Counted from the stretch's first letter, positions 1 to 7,351 are shown. The stretch is 12,555 bases of DNA from Elusimicrobiota bacterium (GCA_016206405.1 JACQRQ010000081.1:1-12555), one strand, 5' to 3'. Program-made: numbers and translations. Notes: generated by a model not told the origin, from the sequence alone.

Positions 1-170
1 AGGTGGCGGCTGCGGGCCTCCTTCAACTCCGCGCCGTCGAGCTTCAGCCGCTCCGTGAGCCATCCGTCCAGGCAAAACAAAAAGCCGATGTTCTGCATTA
101 CGTGATCGTTCCAAAAAGAGGACAGAAAAAATGATTTTAAGAAAAGTTTAGCCTGGTTTTTTAGGTCCAT
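1..170 (-). CDS. PTS mannose-family EIID component, N-terminal part (cut by window edge)
   Basis: Reading leftwards from an ATG at 170-168, an open frame runs 56 codons to the window edge. It begins MDLKNQAKLFLKSFFLSSFW and continues with N-D-H-V-MQNIGFLFCL, then ELKEARSRH. This matches the conserved EIID N-terminus of mannose/fructose/sorbose permeases (basic helix, then W-N-x-x-x-MQN-x-GF, then a run ending in x-R-H). EIID is an integral membrane subunit that works with EIIC to move the sugar while EIIA and EIIB phosphorylate it. It is the next gene after EIIC on the same strand, as expected, but 183 nt of repeat-rich DNA separates them, whereas EIIA, EIIB and EIIC overlap or touch. The ribosome binding site is weak (AGG about 5 nt before the ATG). 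The C-terminal four-fifths lie outside the window, so integrity cannot be judged. The frame was read directly from the sequence. Confidence 0.8.
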   Translation of the reverse strand, partial: MDLKNQAKLFLKSFFLSSFWNDHVMQNIGFLFCLDGWLTERLKLDGAELKEARSRH

Positions 171-176
171 AAACCT

Positions 177-342
177 GAATTCTGCGATTGAAGCGCAATT
201 GCCGTCTCAACGCGACGCACACGAATGCGCAGAATTCCCGCAGGGCGTGCTGCGTTGGAGCTCTGCGACAATGCTGCACGAGGTAACCCAGGGCGAAGCC
301 CGTCCTGCGCGCTGCGCAGGGAATTCCCCAACTGGGGAATTC
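177..342. repeat. Compound palindromic element between EIIC and EIID
   Basis: This stretch is bounded by and contains four GAATTC sites (177-182, 232-237, 321-326, 337-342). A left unit has perfect 10-bp terminal inverted repeats, GAATTCTGCG (177-186) and CGCAGAATTC (228-237). The right part holds three consecutive stem-loops: GGGC-GAA-GCCC (291-301), CCTGCGC-GCT-GCGCAGG (304-320), and GAATTCCCCA/TGGGGAATTC with a 2-nt centre (321-342). The last two abut with no gap. No reading frame here looks protein-like and no T-run follows the hairpins, so a simple terminator is unlikely. It resembles small non-coding mobile palindromes (REP/BIME- or MITE-like) that sit between genes of an operon. Family membership is an inference, because copies elsewhere in the genome cannot be seen. 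Confidence 0.55.
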
Positions 343-353
343 GGGTAAGTCGT

Positions 354-971
354 CTATTTTGGGCGGAAAACATAAATCAGCGAGGTGCCGCCGACCCACG
401 GAGCCCACTCGAAGGCCTTTTCAAACCCCAGCCGTATTTCACTCGGCGCCCACCGCCAAAGCAGGTCCAGGGAGGGGTTCACGGTGACCGCGGCGACGTA
501 CAAAAAAACGCCGGCGGCCAGAACATGTATTCCCAGGCTTTTTGCCAGCCAAAGACGCCAGGGGACTCGCTTGCCGGCGGCGATGAGCTGTTCCAAAGAG
601 CGCATCCATCCGTTGCGCCGGCGGCGGATTGCGGCCTCAACGCGCGAAAACAAGTGCCCCAGGCTCAAGCCCGCCGGGAACGCCAACGGCGCGGCCAAGG
701 GATGGGGCGAGCTGAGCAGCATCATCGTGGAGCCGACGGCCACGGCGGCGTTGGGGGGAATGATATGGCCGAGGGGCAGCGTCTCCAGGCAATAGAGCTC
801 CATTAAGATTCCCATCCAAATTCCCTCGCCCAGACGGCCCAGCAGGCAGCCGAGCACGGGACCCAGGATGATGGGTCGCGCCAACATAAACTGACCGGCG
901 TGCATCGCGTCCAGATCCACCAACGCGATCAGCAGGCACAATCCCGGCAGCGTGATTAAAAACCAGTCCAT
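354..971 (-). CDS. PTS mannose-family EIIC component, short at the C-terminus
   Basis: The 205-residue product is strongly hydrophobic, with membrane segments roughly at residues 1-20, 30-60, 65-105 and 145-165. It fits the sugar-translocating EIIC subunit of mannose-type PTS permeases: the N-terminal region carries the ARPIILGPVLGCLLG and GIWMGILMELYCLETLPLG stretches followed by PPNAA, as in ManY-like proteins (ARPL..TLVG..LG, G..LE......G, P.AA). The ATG directly follows the EIIB stop codon, so the two are translationally coupled. ManY-type EIIC proteins are usually about 230-265 residues; this one stops near where the last membrane segments should begin (…SLIYVFRPK). The stop at 356-354 lies 11 nt from the palindromic element at 177-342. 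Truncation by that element is a plausible reading. A naturally short EIIC in this lineage is the alternative. Confidence 0.85.
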   Translation of the reverse strand: MDWFLITLPGLCLLIALVDLDAMHAGQFMLARPIILGPVLGCLLGRLGEGIWMGILMELYCLETLPLGHIIPPNAAVAVGSTMMLLSSPHPLAAPLAFPAGLSLGHLFSRVEAAIRRRRNGWMRSLEQLIAAGKRVPWRLWLAKSLGIHVLAAGVFLYVAAVTVNPSLDLLWRWAPSEIRLGFEKAFEWAPWVGGTSLIYVFRPK

Positions 972-1442
972 TTAGAGTTGCTCGGCGGGGTTGGTCACCG
1001 GGTCGCTCGGCACGGCTCTGCCTTCAAGAGAAACGCCCTTTTCGGCGATGCTTTTGAGGGCGCTCCTGTCCATATCGCTTAAAAAAATAGCTTTGCCCAA
1101 TTGGACTTTCCCGGCGTTATAGTGGAGCCCTCCGACGTTGAGGGACTCGAAGGCGATGCCTTTTTCGAGCAAGGCCAGCGCCTCTTGAGGGCTGGGCACC
1201 AGAACCAAAGTCTTGACCTGGCCGGACTCGCTGAGTTCGGCCGCGGCCGCGTCGACGGATAATATTTTAAGCTGGATGCTTTCAGGAACCGCCAGTTTCA
1301 TTAACGTTCGCTGGATGGGGTCGGCCGCGGCCTCCTCCGACACCACCACGACCCGATGGACTTTCAAATAAGGCAGCCAACCTTCGACAATTTGGCCGTG
1401 CACCAGCCGGTCGTCCACGCGGATAAATAAGTTTGCGGTCAT
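972..1442 (-). CDS. PTS mannose-family EIIB component
   Basis: This 156-residue cytoplasmic protein is full length for the EIIB(Man) family. The N-terminal motif RVDDRLVHGQIVEGW contains the phosphocysteine-independent active-site histidine, here H15, which accepts phosphate from EIIA and passes it to the sugar during transport. The later stretch ESLNVGGLHYNAGK is also typical of the family (N-x-GG). The ATG overlaps the EIIA stop in an ATGA arrangement and the stop codon abuts the EIIC ATG, so the gene sits in the middle of a coupled EIIA-EIIB-EIIC unit. The substrate cannot be predicted from the sequence. In lineages that pair such subunits with HprK, the system may serve regulation as much as uptake. 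Confidence 0.93.
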   Translation of the reverse strand: MTANLFIRVDDRLVHGQIVEGWLPYLKVHRVVVVSEEAAADPIQRTLMKLAVPESIQLKILSVDAAAAELSESGQVKTLVLVPSPQEALALLEKGIAFESLNVGGLHYNAGKVQLGKAIFLSDMDRSALKSIAEKGVSLEGRAVPSDPVTNPAEQL

Positions 1443-1882
1443 GGCGCCTCCGCTTTTGAAGAATTATCCGGCGCGCTTTTGGCAAGCAGCAATTTTTTGG
1501 TGTCCTGGATGGATTTCTTGGAGTCCTCCAGAACTTTCTGCGTCAGATCGTCGAAAGAGAAGCTCTGCCGGTGGCTGAAAGCCGAAATCAGCATATAAAG
1601 GTTGACGCCGCTGATCACCGTCGTTTTCGGAAGATTGACGACCAAAGGCAGGGCGATGTTGTTGGCGGTGCCTCCGACGATGTCCGTGAAGATGATCAGG
1701 CCTTGAGGCGATTTCAGCTCATGGATATGCGACTCAAGCTGCCCGCGGATTTCCTGCAGGCTTTGGCGCGAGCGGACGGTCACCGCCCTGACCCCTTCGG
1801 CCTGGGCGCCGACGATGCCTTCCGCCGCCTCGACCAGGTAGGCGCCGAATTCCCCATGCGTAATAATAATGAAATTAATCAC
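1439..1882 (-). CDS. PTS mannose-family EIIA component
   Basis: From a GTG start at 1882 the product is 147 residues: (M)INFIIITHGEFGAYLVEAAE and onwards. H9 in the THGEFG motif is the phosphorylation site that takes phosphate from HPr and hands it to EIIB. The later GLIIFTDIVGGTANNIA block is the family's D-x-x-GG-T/S-x-x-N signature. The GTG start is chosen because GGAGG at 1893-1889 lies 6 nt upstream and because EIIA(Man) proteins begin right at the first beta strand. A TTG at 1909 would add nine residues (TAPTWRHR…) that do not fit the family. The gene follows rapZ by 30 nt and overlaps EIIB by 4 nt. The C-terminal tail after about residue 130 is polar and probably flexible, like the linker that joins EIIA to EIIB in fused ManX proteins. 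Confidence 0.92.
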   Translation of the reverse strand: MINFIIITHGEFGAYLVEAAEGIVGAQAEGVRAVTVRSRQSLQEIRGQLESHIHELKSPQGLIIFTDIVGGTANNIALPLVVNLPKTTVISGVNLYMLISAFSHRQSFSFDDLTQKVLEDSKKSIQDTKKLLLAKSAPDNSSKAEAP

Positions 1883-1893
1883 CCTGTGCCTCC
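1883..1893 (-). promoter_or_regulatory. Shine-Dalgarno site that fixes the EIIA start
   Basis: On the minus strand GGAGG (1893-1889) stands 6 nt before GTG (1882-1880). This is the clearest ribosome binding site in the PTS block and supports the GTG start over the upstream TTG at 1909. Confidence 0.75.
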
Positions 1894-1912
1894 AAGTTGG
1901 AGCGGTCAACGC

Positions 1913-2773
1913 TCATTTGGCGATGTCGCGGTGAAACTCCTTGACGATCAGGCCTTGTTCCCTTAAGGCTGTGGCGACGGCCTGGGCGAAGTAGACGCTG
2001 CGGTGCCGGCCGCCCGTGCAGCCGATCGCGATGGTTAAATAGGATTTGCCTTCCCGGACATAATGCGGAAGAGTCAGGGAAAGCAAATTAAGGGTGTTCT
2101 TGAGAAATTGCCTGGAGATTGGGAAACTCAAGATGAATTTCTGCACCGGCTTGTCCAAGCCCGTTTTGCGCCGGAGGTTTTTGACGTAATGCGGGTTGGG
2201 CAGGAAGCGAACGTCGAGCAAAATATCGCTGTCCATCGGCAGGCCGTGCTTGTACCCGAACGATACCACGGATAAAATCATTTCTCTGGCGCGTTTAAGC
2301 TCCAGGAGGCTGGATATCCACTCTTTGAGCTCCCCCAAAGTCAGGTTGGATGTGTCGACCACCTTGTCGGCCAGGCCCTTGATGTTGGTCAGCAGCCTGG
2401 TTTCCTGGTCGATGGCCTTGAGCAGATTGCTGCCCAGAGGGTGGCGGTGCCGGGTTTCCGAAAAACGCTGGACCAGAACTTCTTTGGAGGCTTCCAGAAA
2501 CAGGATGCGGTGGCGTATTCCGCGGTCGGAAAGCTGCTGGAGCGATTGGTGAAACTCTTTGAAAAAACCCCTTTCGCGGATGTCGATTCCCAAAGCCGCC
2601 TGATGGAGGTGCGGCGCCTGGCCCACAAGCCTCGAGAATTGCGGCAGCAGCTTCAAAGGCAGGTTATCCACGCAAAAAAAGCCGAAATCCTCGAAGATTT
2701 TCAGGGCCTGGCTTTTGCCGGCGCCCGAAAGGCCCGTGACGATGAAAAATTTATGAGCCCGCGTGTTTGGCAT
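1913..2773 (-). CDS. rapZ: RapZ/YvcJ-family nucleotide-binding protein
   Basis: The 286-residue product is full length for RapZ (YvcJ, formerly DUF/UPF0042). It has a Walker A motif GLSGAGKS at residues 14-21, the VDNLP motif at 35-39, a central SFGYKHGLP, DVRFLPNPHYV, and a C-terminal GCTGGRHRSV. In E. coli RapZ is an RNA-binding adaptor that targets the small RNA GlmZ for RNase E cleavage and so sets GlmS levels. In Bacillus YvcJ is a GTPase/ATPase without that RNA target. Which role applies here is unknown, but all family motifs are present. The ATG lies inside the 3' end of hprK (23-nt overlap) with no strong ribosome binding site, suggesting translational coupling. HprK-RapZ-EIIA order is a recurrent arrangement in bacteria with a regulatory PTS. 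Confidence 0.95.
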   Translation of the reverse strand: MPNTRAHKFFIVTGLSGAGKSQALKIFEDFGFFCVDNLPLKLLPQFSRLVGQAPHLHQAALGIDIRERGFFKEFHQSLQQLSDRGIRHRILFLEASKEVLVQRFSETRHRHPLGSNLLKAIDQETRLLTNIKGLADKVVDTSNLTLGELKEWISSLLELKRAREMILSVVSFGYKHGLPMDSDILLDVRFLPNPHYVKNLRRKTGLDKPVQKFILSFPISRQFLKNTLNLLSLTLPHYVREGKSYLTIAIGCTGGRHRSVYFAQAVATALREQGLIVKEFHRDIAK

Positions 2774-3704
2774 TTTTGCGCATTCTTCGTATCAGCCGTT
2801 CGTTGAAATTTTGCGCGCTGAAATAACCCCTGGTTTTCAATCTTTGATTGAGAGCGGCGACCTCGATCAAGATGGCTAGATTCCTGCCGGGAGATACGGG
2901 AATGCGCACCATCGGCAGCGAGACGTTGAGGGTGCTTATCGTTTCTTCCAAAAGGCCGGTTCTCTCGTACTGCTTGGAGGGATCCCAGGCCACCAAGTTG
3001 ATGATCAACTCGATGCGGGAGCGGTCCAAAACGGCGCCGATTCCAAATAAAAGCTTGACGTCGATGATGCCCAGGCCGCGCACCTCCATAAAATGCCGCA
3101 AGGGCTCGGGACAAGATCCGATGAGAGTATCGCCCCGCTTATGGATGACGTTGACGGCATCGTCGCTGACCAGGATGTGACCGCGTTTTAAAAGCTCCAA
3201 AGCGCACTCCGATTTACCGATGCCGGACTCCCCCTGGATGAGGACCCCCATGCCGTAAACGTCCACCAAGACGCCGTGGACTATCGTGGAAGGGGAGAGG
3301 CGGTCTTCCAAATAAGCGGTGAGCTCTCCCACGAACTGCGCGGTTTCCATTTCCGTTTTCAGCAGGGCGACCTTAGCCCGGCGGCAGGCTTCGACCACGA
3401 TTTTCGGGGCCGGCAGATCGCGGGTGATGACCAAGAAAGGGATGTCGGGTCTTGCCAGCATGCGGTTGAGATTCTTGGAGAGCGTTTTCGGATTTTCCTG
3501 CTGGCAGTAGTTGTTTTCTCCGCGGCCGATGACCTGCACGCGCTCGGAACGGAAATGTTTAAGATACCCCGCCAAAGCGAGGCCCGGCCGGTTGGCGTCC
3601 GGAACGACGACCTTTCTTTTAAGCGAGGGGCCGCCGCAAACCACCTTGAGCTTCAGCGGGGCTCTCTCGTCTTTTAGAATCTGTTCGACGGTCAAAGCGG
3701 GCAT
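2751..3704 (-). CDS. hprK: HPr kinase/phosphorylase
   Basis: This 317-residue protein is a complete HprK. The N-terminal domain (about 1-130) is followed by the kinase domain with H143 (IVHGVLVDVYG), a P-loop GESGIGKS at 158-165, the acidic pair DD at 181-182, the family signature EVRGLGIIDV starting at 207, and the C-terminal IPVSPGRNLAILIEVAALN around 268-286. HprK phosphorylates HPr on a serine when carbon is plentiful and removes the phosphate when it is not, thereby tuning PTS activity and catabolite control. HPr itself is not in the window and probably lies further left. A good ribosome binding site (AGGGGG, about 8 nt upstream) precedes the ATG. The gene overlaps rapZ by 23 nt. A 127-nt gap separates it from hpf. 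Confidence 0.96.
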   Translation of the reverse strand: MPALTVEQILKDERAPLKLKVVCGGPSLKRKVVVPDANRPGLALAGYLKHFRSERVQVIGRGENNYCQQENPKTLSKNLNRMLARPDIPFLVITRDLPAPKIVVEACRRAKVALLKTEMETAQFVGELTAYLEDRLSPSTIVHGVLVDVYGMGVLIQGESGIGKSECALELLKRGHILVSDDAVNVIHKRGDTLIGSCPEPLRHFMEVRGLGIIDVKLLFGIGAVLDRSRIELIINLVAWDPSKQYERTGLLEETISTLNVSLPMVRIPVSPGRNLAILIEVAALNQRLKTRGYFSAQNFNERLIRRMRKNAKHAGS

Positions 3705-3735
3705 GGTCTTACCCCCTTATGCTCTTGCCGGGTTC

Positions 3736-3784
3736 GGGCGCATCTGGTCCTTTAAAAGGGCTGGGCGGATCGCAGAATGCGCCC
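3736..3784. repeat. 8-bp inverted repeat in the hpf-hprK gap
   Basis: GGGCGCAT (3736-3743) and ATGCGCCC (3777-3784) are perfect complements separated by 33 nt. They lie in the 127-nt gap between hpf and hprK, where no other gene is visible. The loop is long and no T-run follows in either direction, so this is not a standard terminator. It could be an mRNA processing or stabilising structure, or chance in GC-rich DNA. Confidence 0.3.
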
Positions 3785-3831
3785 CGCCGTGGGTTTGGAG
3801 GATTGCGTCAACGGGTCGATGGGTAAAGCAT

Positions 3832-4362
3832 CTAAGCGACCGTTTGGCCCCTCTTGACCGGCTGAAGCAGTCCATAGGTGTTGTCCAGGCGGCGAAAGAC
3901 GACTTGCAGTTGGCGGGTGCTTATTTCCTGGAACAGCCAAAAATTATAGCCCAGGTTCTCCATCTGTCTCGCGGCGTCTTCCACGCTCATGGGCTTGAGC
4001 TCCACTTGCTTCATCACCGAAATGTGCACCCGGGGCATGATCTCCTCGGCCATATGGGACATGCTGACCCGGTTTTTGTGCTCGCGCAGGCGCTCTTTAT
4101 GCTTTCTAAGCTGCGTATCGATTTTGTCCGACGCCAAATCGATGGCCGAATATAAATCGCCGCCCTTGGCCTGGGCGCGGAAGGTCTGGCGGGAGGCGTG
4201 GATGACGATCTCGGCCGTGTGGGTCTGTTTTTGAATGGACAATATGACTTGAGCCCAAATCAAGTGATCGAAATATTTTTGGGCTTTGCCGACCTTTTGC
4301 TCAACGTAGCCCTTAATGGCGGCAGTCAGCTTGATATGCCGCCCGGCGATATGAATTTTCAT
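3832..4362 (-). CDS. hpf: Ribosome hibernation promoting factor, long form
   Basis: The 176-residue product has the two-domain layout of long HPF. The N-terminal HPF/RaiA domain covers about residues 1-100 (starts MKIHIAGRHIKLTAAIKGYV; ends with KIDTQLRKHKERLREHKNR). The C-terminal dimerisation domain runs from about 118 to 170 (KPMSVEDAARQMENLGYNFW, then a QVVFRRLDNTYGLLQP-type end). Long HPF binds the 30S subunit and, through its C-terminal domain, joins two ribosomes into inactive 100S particles in stationary phase. It stands 42 nt after aceA and upstream of hprK, a position seen for hpf genes in rpoN/PTS clusters. The ATG has no good Shine-Dalgarno sequence. Instead a promoter at 4400-4371 places the transcript start within about 2 nt of the ATG. 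Confidence 0.95.
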   Translation of the reverse strand: MKIHIAGRHIKLTAAIKGYVEQKVGKAQKYFDHLIWAQVILSIQKQTHTAEIVIHASRQTFRAQAKGGDLYSAIDLASDKIDTQLRKHKERLREHKNRVSMSHMAEEIMPRVHISVMKQVELKPMSVEDAARQMENLGYNFWLFQEISTRQLQVVFRRLDNTYGLLQPVKRGQTVA

Positions 4363-4370
4363 CCAGGACC

Positions 4371-4400
4371 ATTAAACTAATTTTAATTTGAGAATGTCAA
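4371..4400 (-). promoter_or_regulatory. Predicted hpf promoter, giving a leaderless or nearly leaderless mRNA
   Basis: On the minus strand a perfect -35 box TTGACA (4400-4395) and a -10 box TTTAAT (4376-4371) are separated by 18 nt of AT-rich DNA. The expected start point is about 4364, and the hpf ATG is at 4362-4360. The promoter lies wholly in the gap after the aceA stop at 4407-4405. It would let hpf and the PTS genes be expressed independently of aceBA. Confidence 0.6.
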
Positions 4401-4404
4401 CGAA

Positions 4405-5691
4405 TCAGGGATCTTGAAGCCCAAATTGGGCCTCCTCCGTTGAATCCTTCAGCGCCAGGGTGGAGGTCTCATTGCCGCCGATGACCTGGGTGACTTGGTC
4501 GAAGTAGCCGGTTCCCACAAATTGCTGATGCCGCACGGCGGAAAAGCCAATTTCCTCGCTCCGGAACTCGCCCGCCTGGAGAGCGGCGTAGGCCGTCATG
4601 CCGCGTTCCCGGTAGGCTCGGGCCAGCTCAAACATGGAGTGATTGAGGGCATGGAATCCGGCCAGGGTGACGAATTGGAATTTATATCCCATCGCCCCCA
4701 GTTCCCTCTGGAACTTGGCGATGACGGAGGCTTCCAATTTCAGATTCCAATTGAAGGAGGGGGAGCAATTGTAGGCCAGCAGCTTTCCCGGGAATTTCTT
4801 GTGAATCCCTTCCGCGAATCGCTTGGCTTCCTCAATATTCGGCTCCGAGGTTTCGCACCAGAGCAGGTCCGCATACGGGGCGAAGGCCAGCCCCCGCGCG
4901 ATGGCCATGTCGAGGCCTCCCCGGATCGCGAAAAAGCCCTCGGAAGTCCGCTCGCCCGTCAAGAAAGGACGGTCCGCGGAATCGACGTCGCTGGTGATGA
5001 GTTTCGCCGAGTTGGCGTCGGTCCGCGCGATCAACACCGCCGGCACGTCCAAGACGTCCGCGGCCAAACGCGCCGCCGTCAACTTTTGGATGAACTCCCG
5101 CGTCGGCACCAGAACTTTGCCGCCCATATGGCCGCATTTCTTGACCGAAGAAAGCTGGTCTTCGAAGTGGACTGCGGCCACTCCCGATTCGATCATCGCC
5201 TTCATGATCTCGAAGGCGTTGAGCGTGCCTCCGAAACCGGCCTCCGCGTCGGCGATGATGGGGGCGAACCAGTCTATCGCGCCGGCTCCATGGGCGTGCT
5301 GAATTTGGTCGGCCCTGGTCAAGGCGTTGTTGATGTGGCGCACGAGCCTGGGCACGCTGTCGGCCGGATACAGGCTTTGATCCGGGTACATTTGGCCCGC
5401 GGAGTTGGCGTCGGCGGCGACCTGCCAGCCGCTGGCGTAGATGGCTTTGAGGCCTCCCTGAACCTGCTGGATGGCTTGATTGCCGGTCATAGCCCCCAGG
5501 GCCGCCACATAATCGGTCGTATGCAAGAGCTTCCAAAGCTTCTCGGAGCCCAGGCGCGAGAGCGTGTGCTCCACTCGAATGGATCCGGCCAAGCGCGCGG
5601 CGTCCTCCGGGGTGTAGGGGCGTTTTACGCCTTTCCACCGGGCGTCGGCGGTCCATTTGTTTTTCAAAGTTTTCTGGTTGTTGCTGGTCAT
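4405..5691 (-). CDS. aceA: Isocitrate lyase
   Basis: This 428-residue protein is full length (E. coli AceA is 434). It contains the catalytic loop KKCGHMGGK at residues 184-192 with the active-site cysteine C186. Before it are WFAPIIADAEAGFGG (metal-binding acidic residues) and VHFEDQL, and after it VPTREFIQKL, LIARTDA and YNCSPSFNW, all typical of the family. The enzyme splits isocitrate into glyoxylate and succinate, the first step of the glyoxylate shunt, allowing net growth on acetate or fatty acids. It lies 16 nt after aceB; a GGAG site (5702-5699) 7 nt before the ATG supports the start. No terminator is visible before hpf, so some readthrough into the downstream genes is likely. Confidence 0.97.
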   Translation of the reverse strand: MTSNNQKTLKNKWTADARWKGVKRPYTPEDAARLAGSIRVEHTLSRLGSEKLWKLLHTTDYVAALGAMTGNQAIQQVQGGLKAIYASGWQVAADANSAGQMYPDQSLYPADSVPRLVRHINNALTRADQIQHAHGAGAIDWFAPIIADAEAGFGGTLNAFEIMKAMIESGVAAVHFEDQLSSVKKCGHMGGKVLVPTREFIQKLTAARLAADVLDVPAVLIARTDANSAKLITSDVDSADRPFLTGERTSEGFFAIRGGLDMAIARGLAFAPYADLLWCETSEPNIEEAKRFAEGIHKKFPGKLLAYNCSPSFNWNLKLEASVIAKFQRELGAMGYKFQFVTLAGFHALNHSMFELARAYRERGMTAYAALQAGEFRSEEIGFSAVRHQQFVGTGYFDQVTQVIGGNETSTLALKDSTEEAQFGLQDP

Positions 5692-5707
5692 GGTTTTTCT
5701 CCGATTT

Positions 5708-7351
5708 TCAGTCGAGGTGTTCGTATGCCGGCAGGGTCAAAAATGGGACAAACTCCGAGGACTCGAGCATGTCTTGGAACAGTTTCGCGGCCAACGCGTA
5801 GCGGCCGGCCTCATATTTCTGCGGACCGACGGCGGACAAGATGCCATCTTGAGTTTCCTTTAAGATCGTCTTCACCCGCTGGAGCGTCAGGGGCTTTCCA
5901 TCGTCCAGCTTGGCGCCGTGGCGGAGCCATTGCCATACTTGCGCCCTGGAAATTTCCGACGTCGCCGCGTCCTCCATGAGATGATAAAGCGGCACGCATC
6001 CGTTTCCCGACAGCCACGCCGCCAAGTATTGGACGCCGACGTCTAAATTGATTCTGAGCCCCTTCTCGGTGATCGCGCCTTCCGGCACCGTCAAGAGGTC
6101 CTGCGCGCCGATGCTTAGGTTCTCAAGCTCTCGCCCGATTTGATTGGGAGCGGGCATATGCCGGTTGAAAATCTCTCCGGCCAGCGGAACTAGGCCGGGG
6201 TGGGCGACCCAGGTGCCATCATGCCCGTCTCCCACCTCGCGCTCTTTATCCTGAGAAACCTTGCTCATCGCCAGCGCGTTGGCCGCAGCGTCGTTTTTGA
6301 TGGGTATTTGAGCCGCCATGCCGCCCATGGCATGCGCGCCCCGGCGATGGCATGTTTGGATGAGCAGCCGGGAGTAGGAGCGCAGGAAATGGGTGGTCAT
6401 CGCGACTTGAGAGCGGTCGGGGAGCGTGAAGCGCGCATGCGCGCGGAATTTCTTGATGAAGCTGAAAATGTAGTCCCACCGTCCGCAGTTGAGGCCCGCC
6501 GAATGCTCCCGGAGCTCGTATAAAATCTCATCCATCTCGAAGGCCGCGAGGATGGTTTCGATCAATACGGTGGCCTTGATGGACCCGCGCGCTAGGCCCA
6601 ATTCCTTTTCCGCAAAGACGAAAACCTCATTCCAAAGGCGGGCCTCCAGGAGGCTTTCCAGTTTCGGCAGGTAAAAATAAGGGCCGGTTCCGCGGCCGAG
6701 CAAAGCCTTGGCGTTGTGAAAAATAAAAAGACCGAAATCAAACAGGGCAGCCGGCGCTTTTTGACCGTCCACCCGGAGGTGCCGCTCCTCCAGATGCCAA
6801 CCCCGCGGCCGGACCATCAAGGTCGCGGTTTTTTCGCTGAGAACATAGCGCTTGCCTTCCGGGCTGACGTACTCGATGGCTCTGCGCACGGCGTCCTTGA
6901 GGTTGATTTGCCCTTGAACCGTCGCTTCCCAAACGGGGGAGTGGGAATCCTCGAAATCCGCCATGTAGACTTTGGCGCCGGAATTAAGGGCGTTGATGAT
7001 CATCTTTCTGTCCACCGGGCCGGTGATCTCCACGCGCCGGTCGTGTAGGTCCGGTGGGACGGGGGAAATGGTCCATGCGGAGCTGCGGATTTCCTCCGTG
7101 GAAGGCAAAAAATCAGGCATGCGGCCGGCGTCGATTTCCGCCTGACGCTCGTCCCGCTTCTTAAGAAGCGCAGCGCGCGTGGGGGCGAAATTGCGGCAAA
7201 GCCCGGCCACAAAACGCAGAGCCTCCGGCGTCAAGATTTCTTCAAATCGCGGCCCCATCTCGCCGTCTAAACGGATCCCTTCTTTCTCCAAGTCCTGATA
7301 AACGCGCCGGATTTCCGGCGTGGCCGACATTTTTTGACGGGGCAAAACCAT
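5708..7351 (-). CDS. aceB: Malate synthase A
   Basis: From the ATG at 7351 the product is 547 residues, close to the 533 of E. coli AceB. Family blocks include VYMADFEDSHSP (about 129-139), LMVRPRGWHLEERH, PYFYLPKLES, IKATVLIETILAAFEMDEI, GLNCGRWDYIFS (about 286-297), HAMGGMAAQIPI, DGTWVAHPG and the C-terminal LYHLMEDAATSEISRAQ. It condenses glyoxylate with acetyl-CoA to give malate, the second step of the glyoxylate shunt, and pairs with aceA downstream. The start at 7351 is chosen because GGAG (7361-7358) lies 6 nt upstream. An in-frame ATG at 7363 lacks a good site. An in-frame TTG at 7414 coincides with the -35 box and cannot be the start of the transcript. First gene of the aceBA operon. 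Confidence 0.95.
   Translation of the reverse strand: MVLPRQKMSATPEIRRVYQDLEKEGIRLDGEMGPRFEEILTPEALRFVAGLCRNFAPTRAALLKKRDERQAEIDAGRMPDFLPSTEEIRSSAWTISPVPPDLHDRRVEITGPVDRKMIINALNSGAKVYMADFEDSHSPVWEATVQGQINLKDAVRRAIEYVSPEGKRYVLSEKTATLMVRPRGWHLEERHLRVDGQKAPAALFDFGLFIFHNAKALLGRGTGPYFYLPKLESLLEARLWNEVFVFAEKELGLARGSIKATVLIETILAAFEMDEILYELREHSAGLNCGRWDYIFSFIKKFRAHARFTLPDRSQVAMTTHFLRSYSRLLIQTCHRRGAHAMGGMAAQIPIKNDAAANALAMSKVSQDKEREVGDGHDGTWVAHPGLVPLAGEIFNRHMPAPNQIGRELENLSIGAQDLLTVPEGAITEKGLRINLDVGVQYLAAWLSGNGCVPLYHLMEDAATSEISRAQVWQWLRHGAKLDDGKPLTLQRVKTILKETQDGILSAVGPQKYEAGRYALAAKLFQDMLESSEFVPFLTLPAYEHLD

Noticed and set aside
289..346. Stem-loops as a rho-independent terminator between EIIC and EIID
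   Set aside because: No T-run follows the stems in either direction and EIID continues on the same strand.
148..408. Minus-strand 86-codon frame across the EIIC-EIID gap
   Set aside because: It overlaps the EIIC end in another frame and mostly translates the palindromic element; it shows no EIIC-like tail.
225..806. Plus-strand open frames opposite EIIC and over the palindromic element
   Set aside because: Composition is Arg/Pro/Gln-rich with no domain, and the EIIC frame on the other strand is clearly the real one; the start lies within the repeat.
3752..3940. Small minus-strand frame over the hpf end and the hpf-hprK gap
   Set aside because: It overlaps hpf in another frame, has no ribosome binding site and no recognisable features.
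4495..5979. A 494-codon plus-strand open frame opposite aceA and the end of aceB
   Set aside because: It is antisense to two well-conserved enzymes, has low-complexity Arg/Gly-rich composition, and arises from GC-rich codon bias on the other strand.
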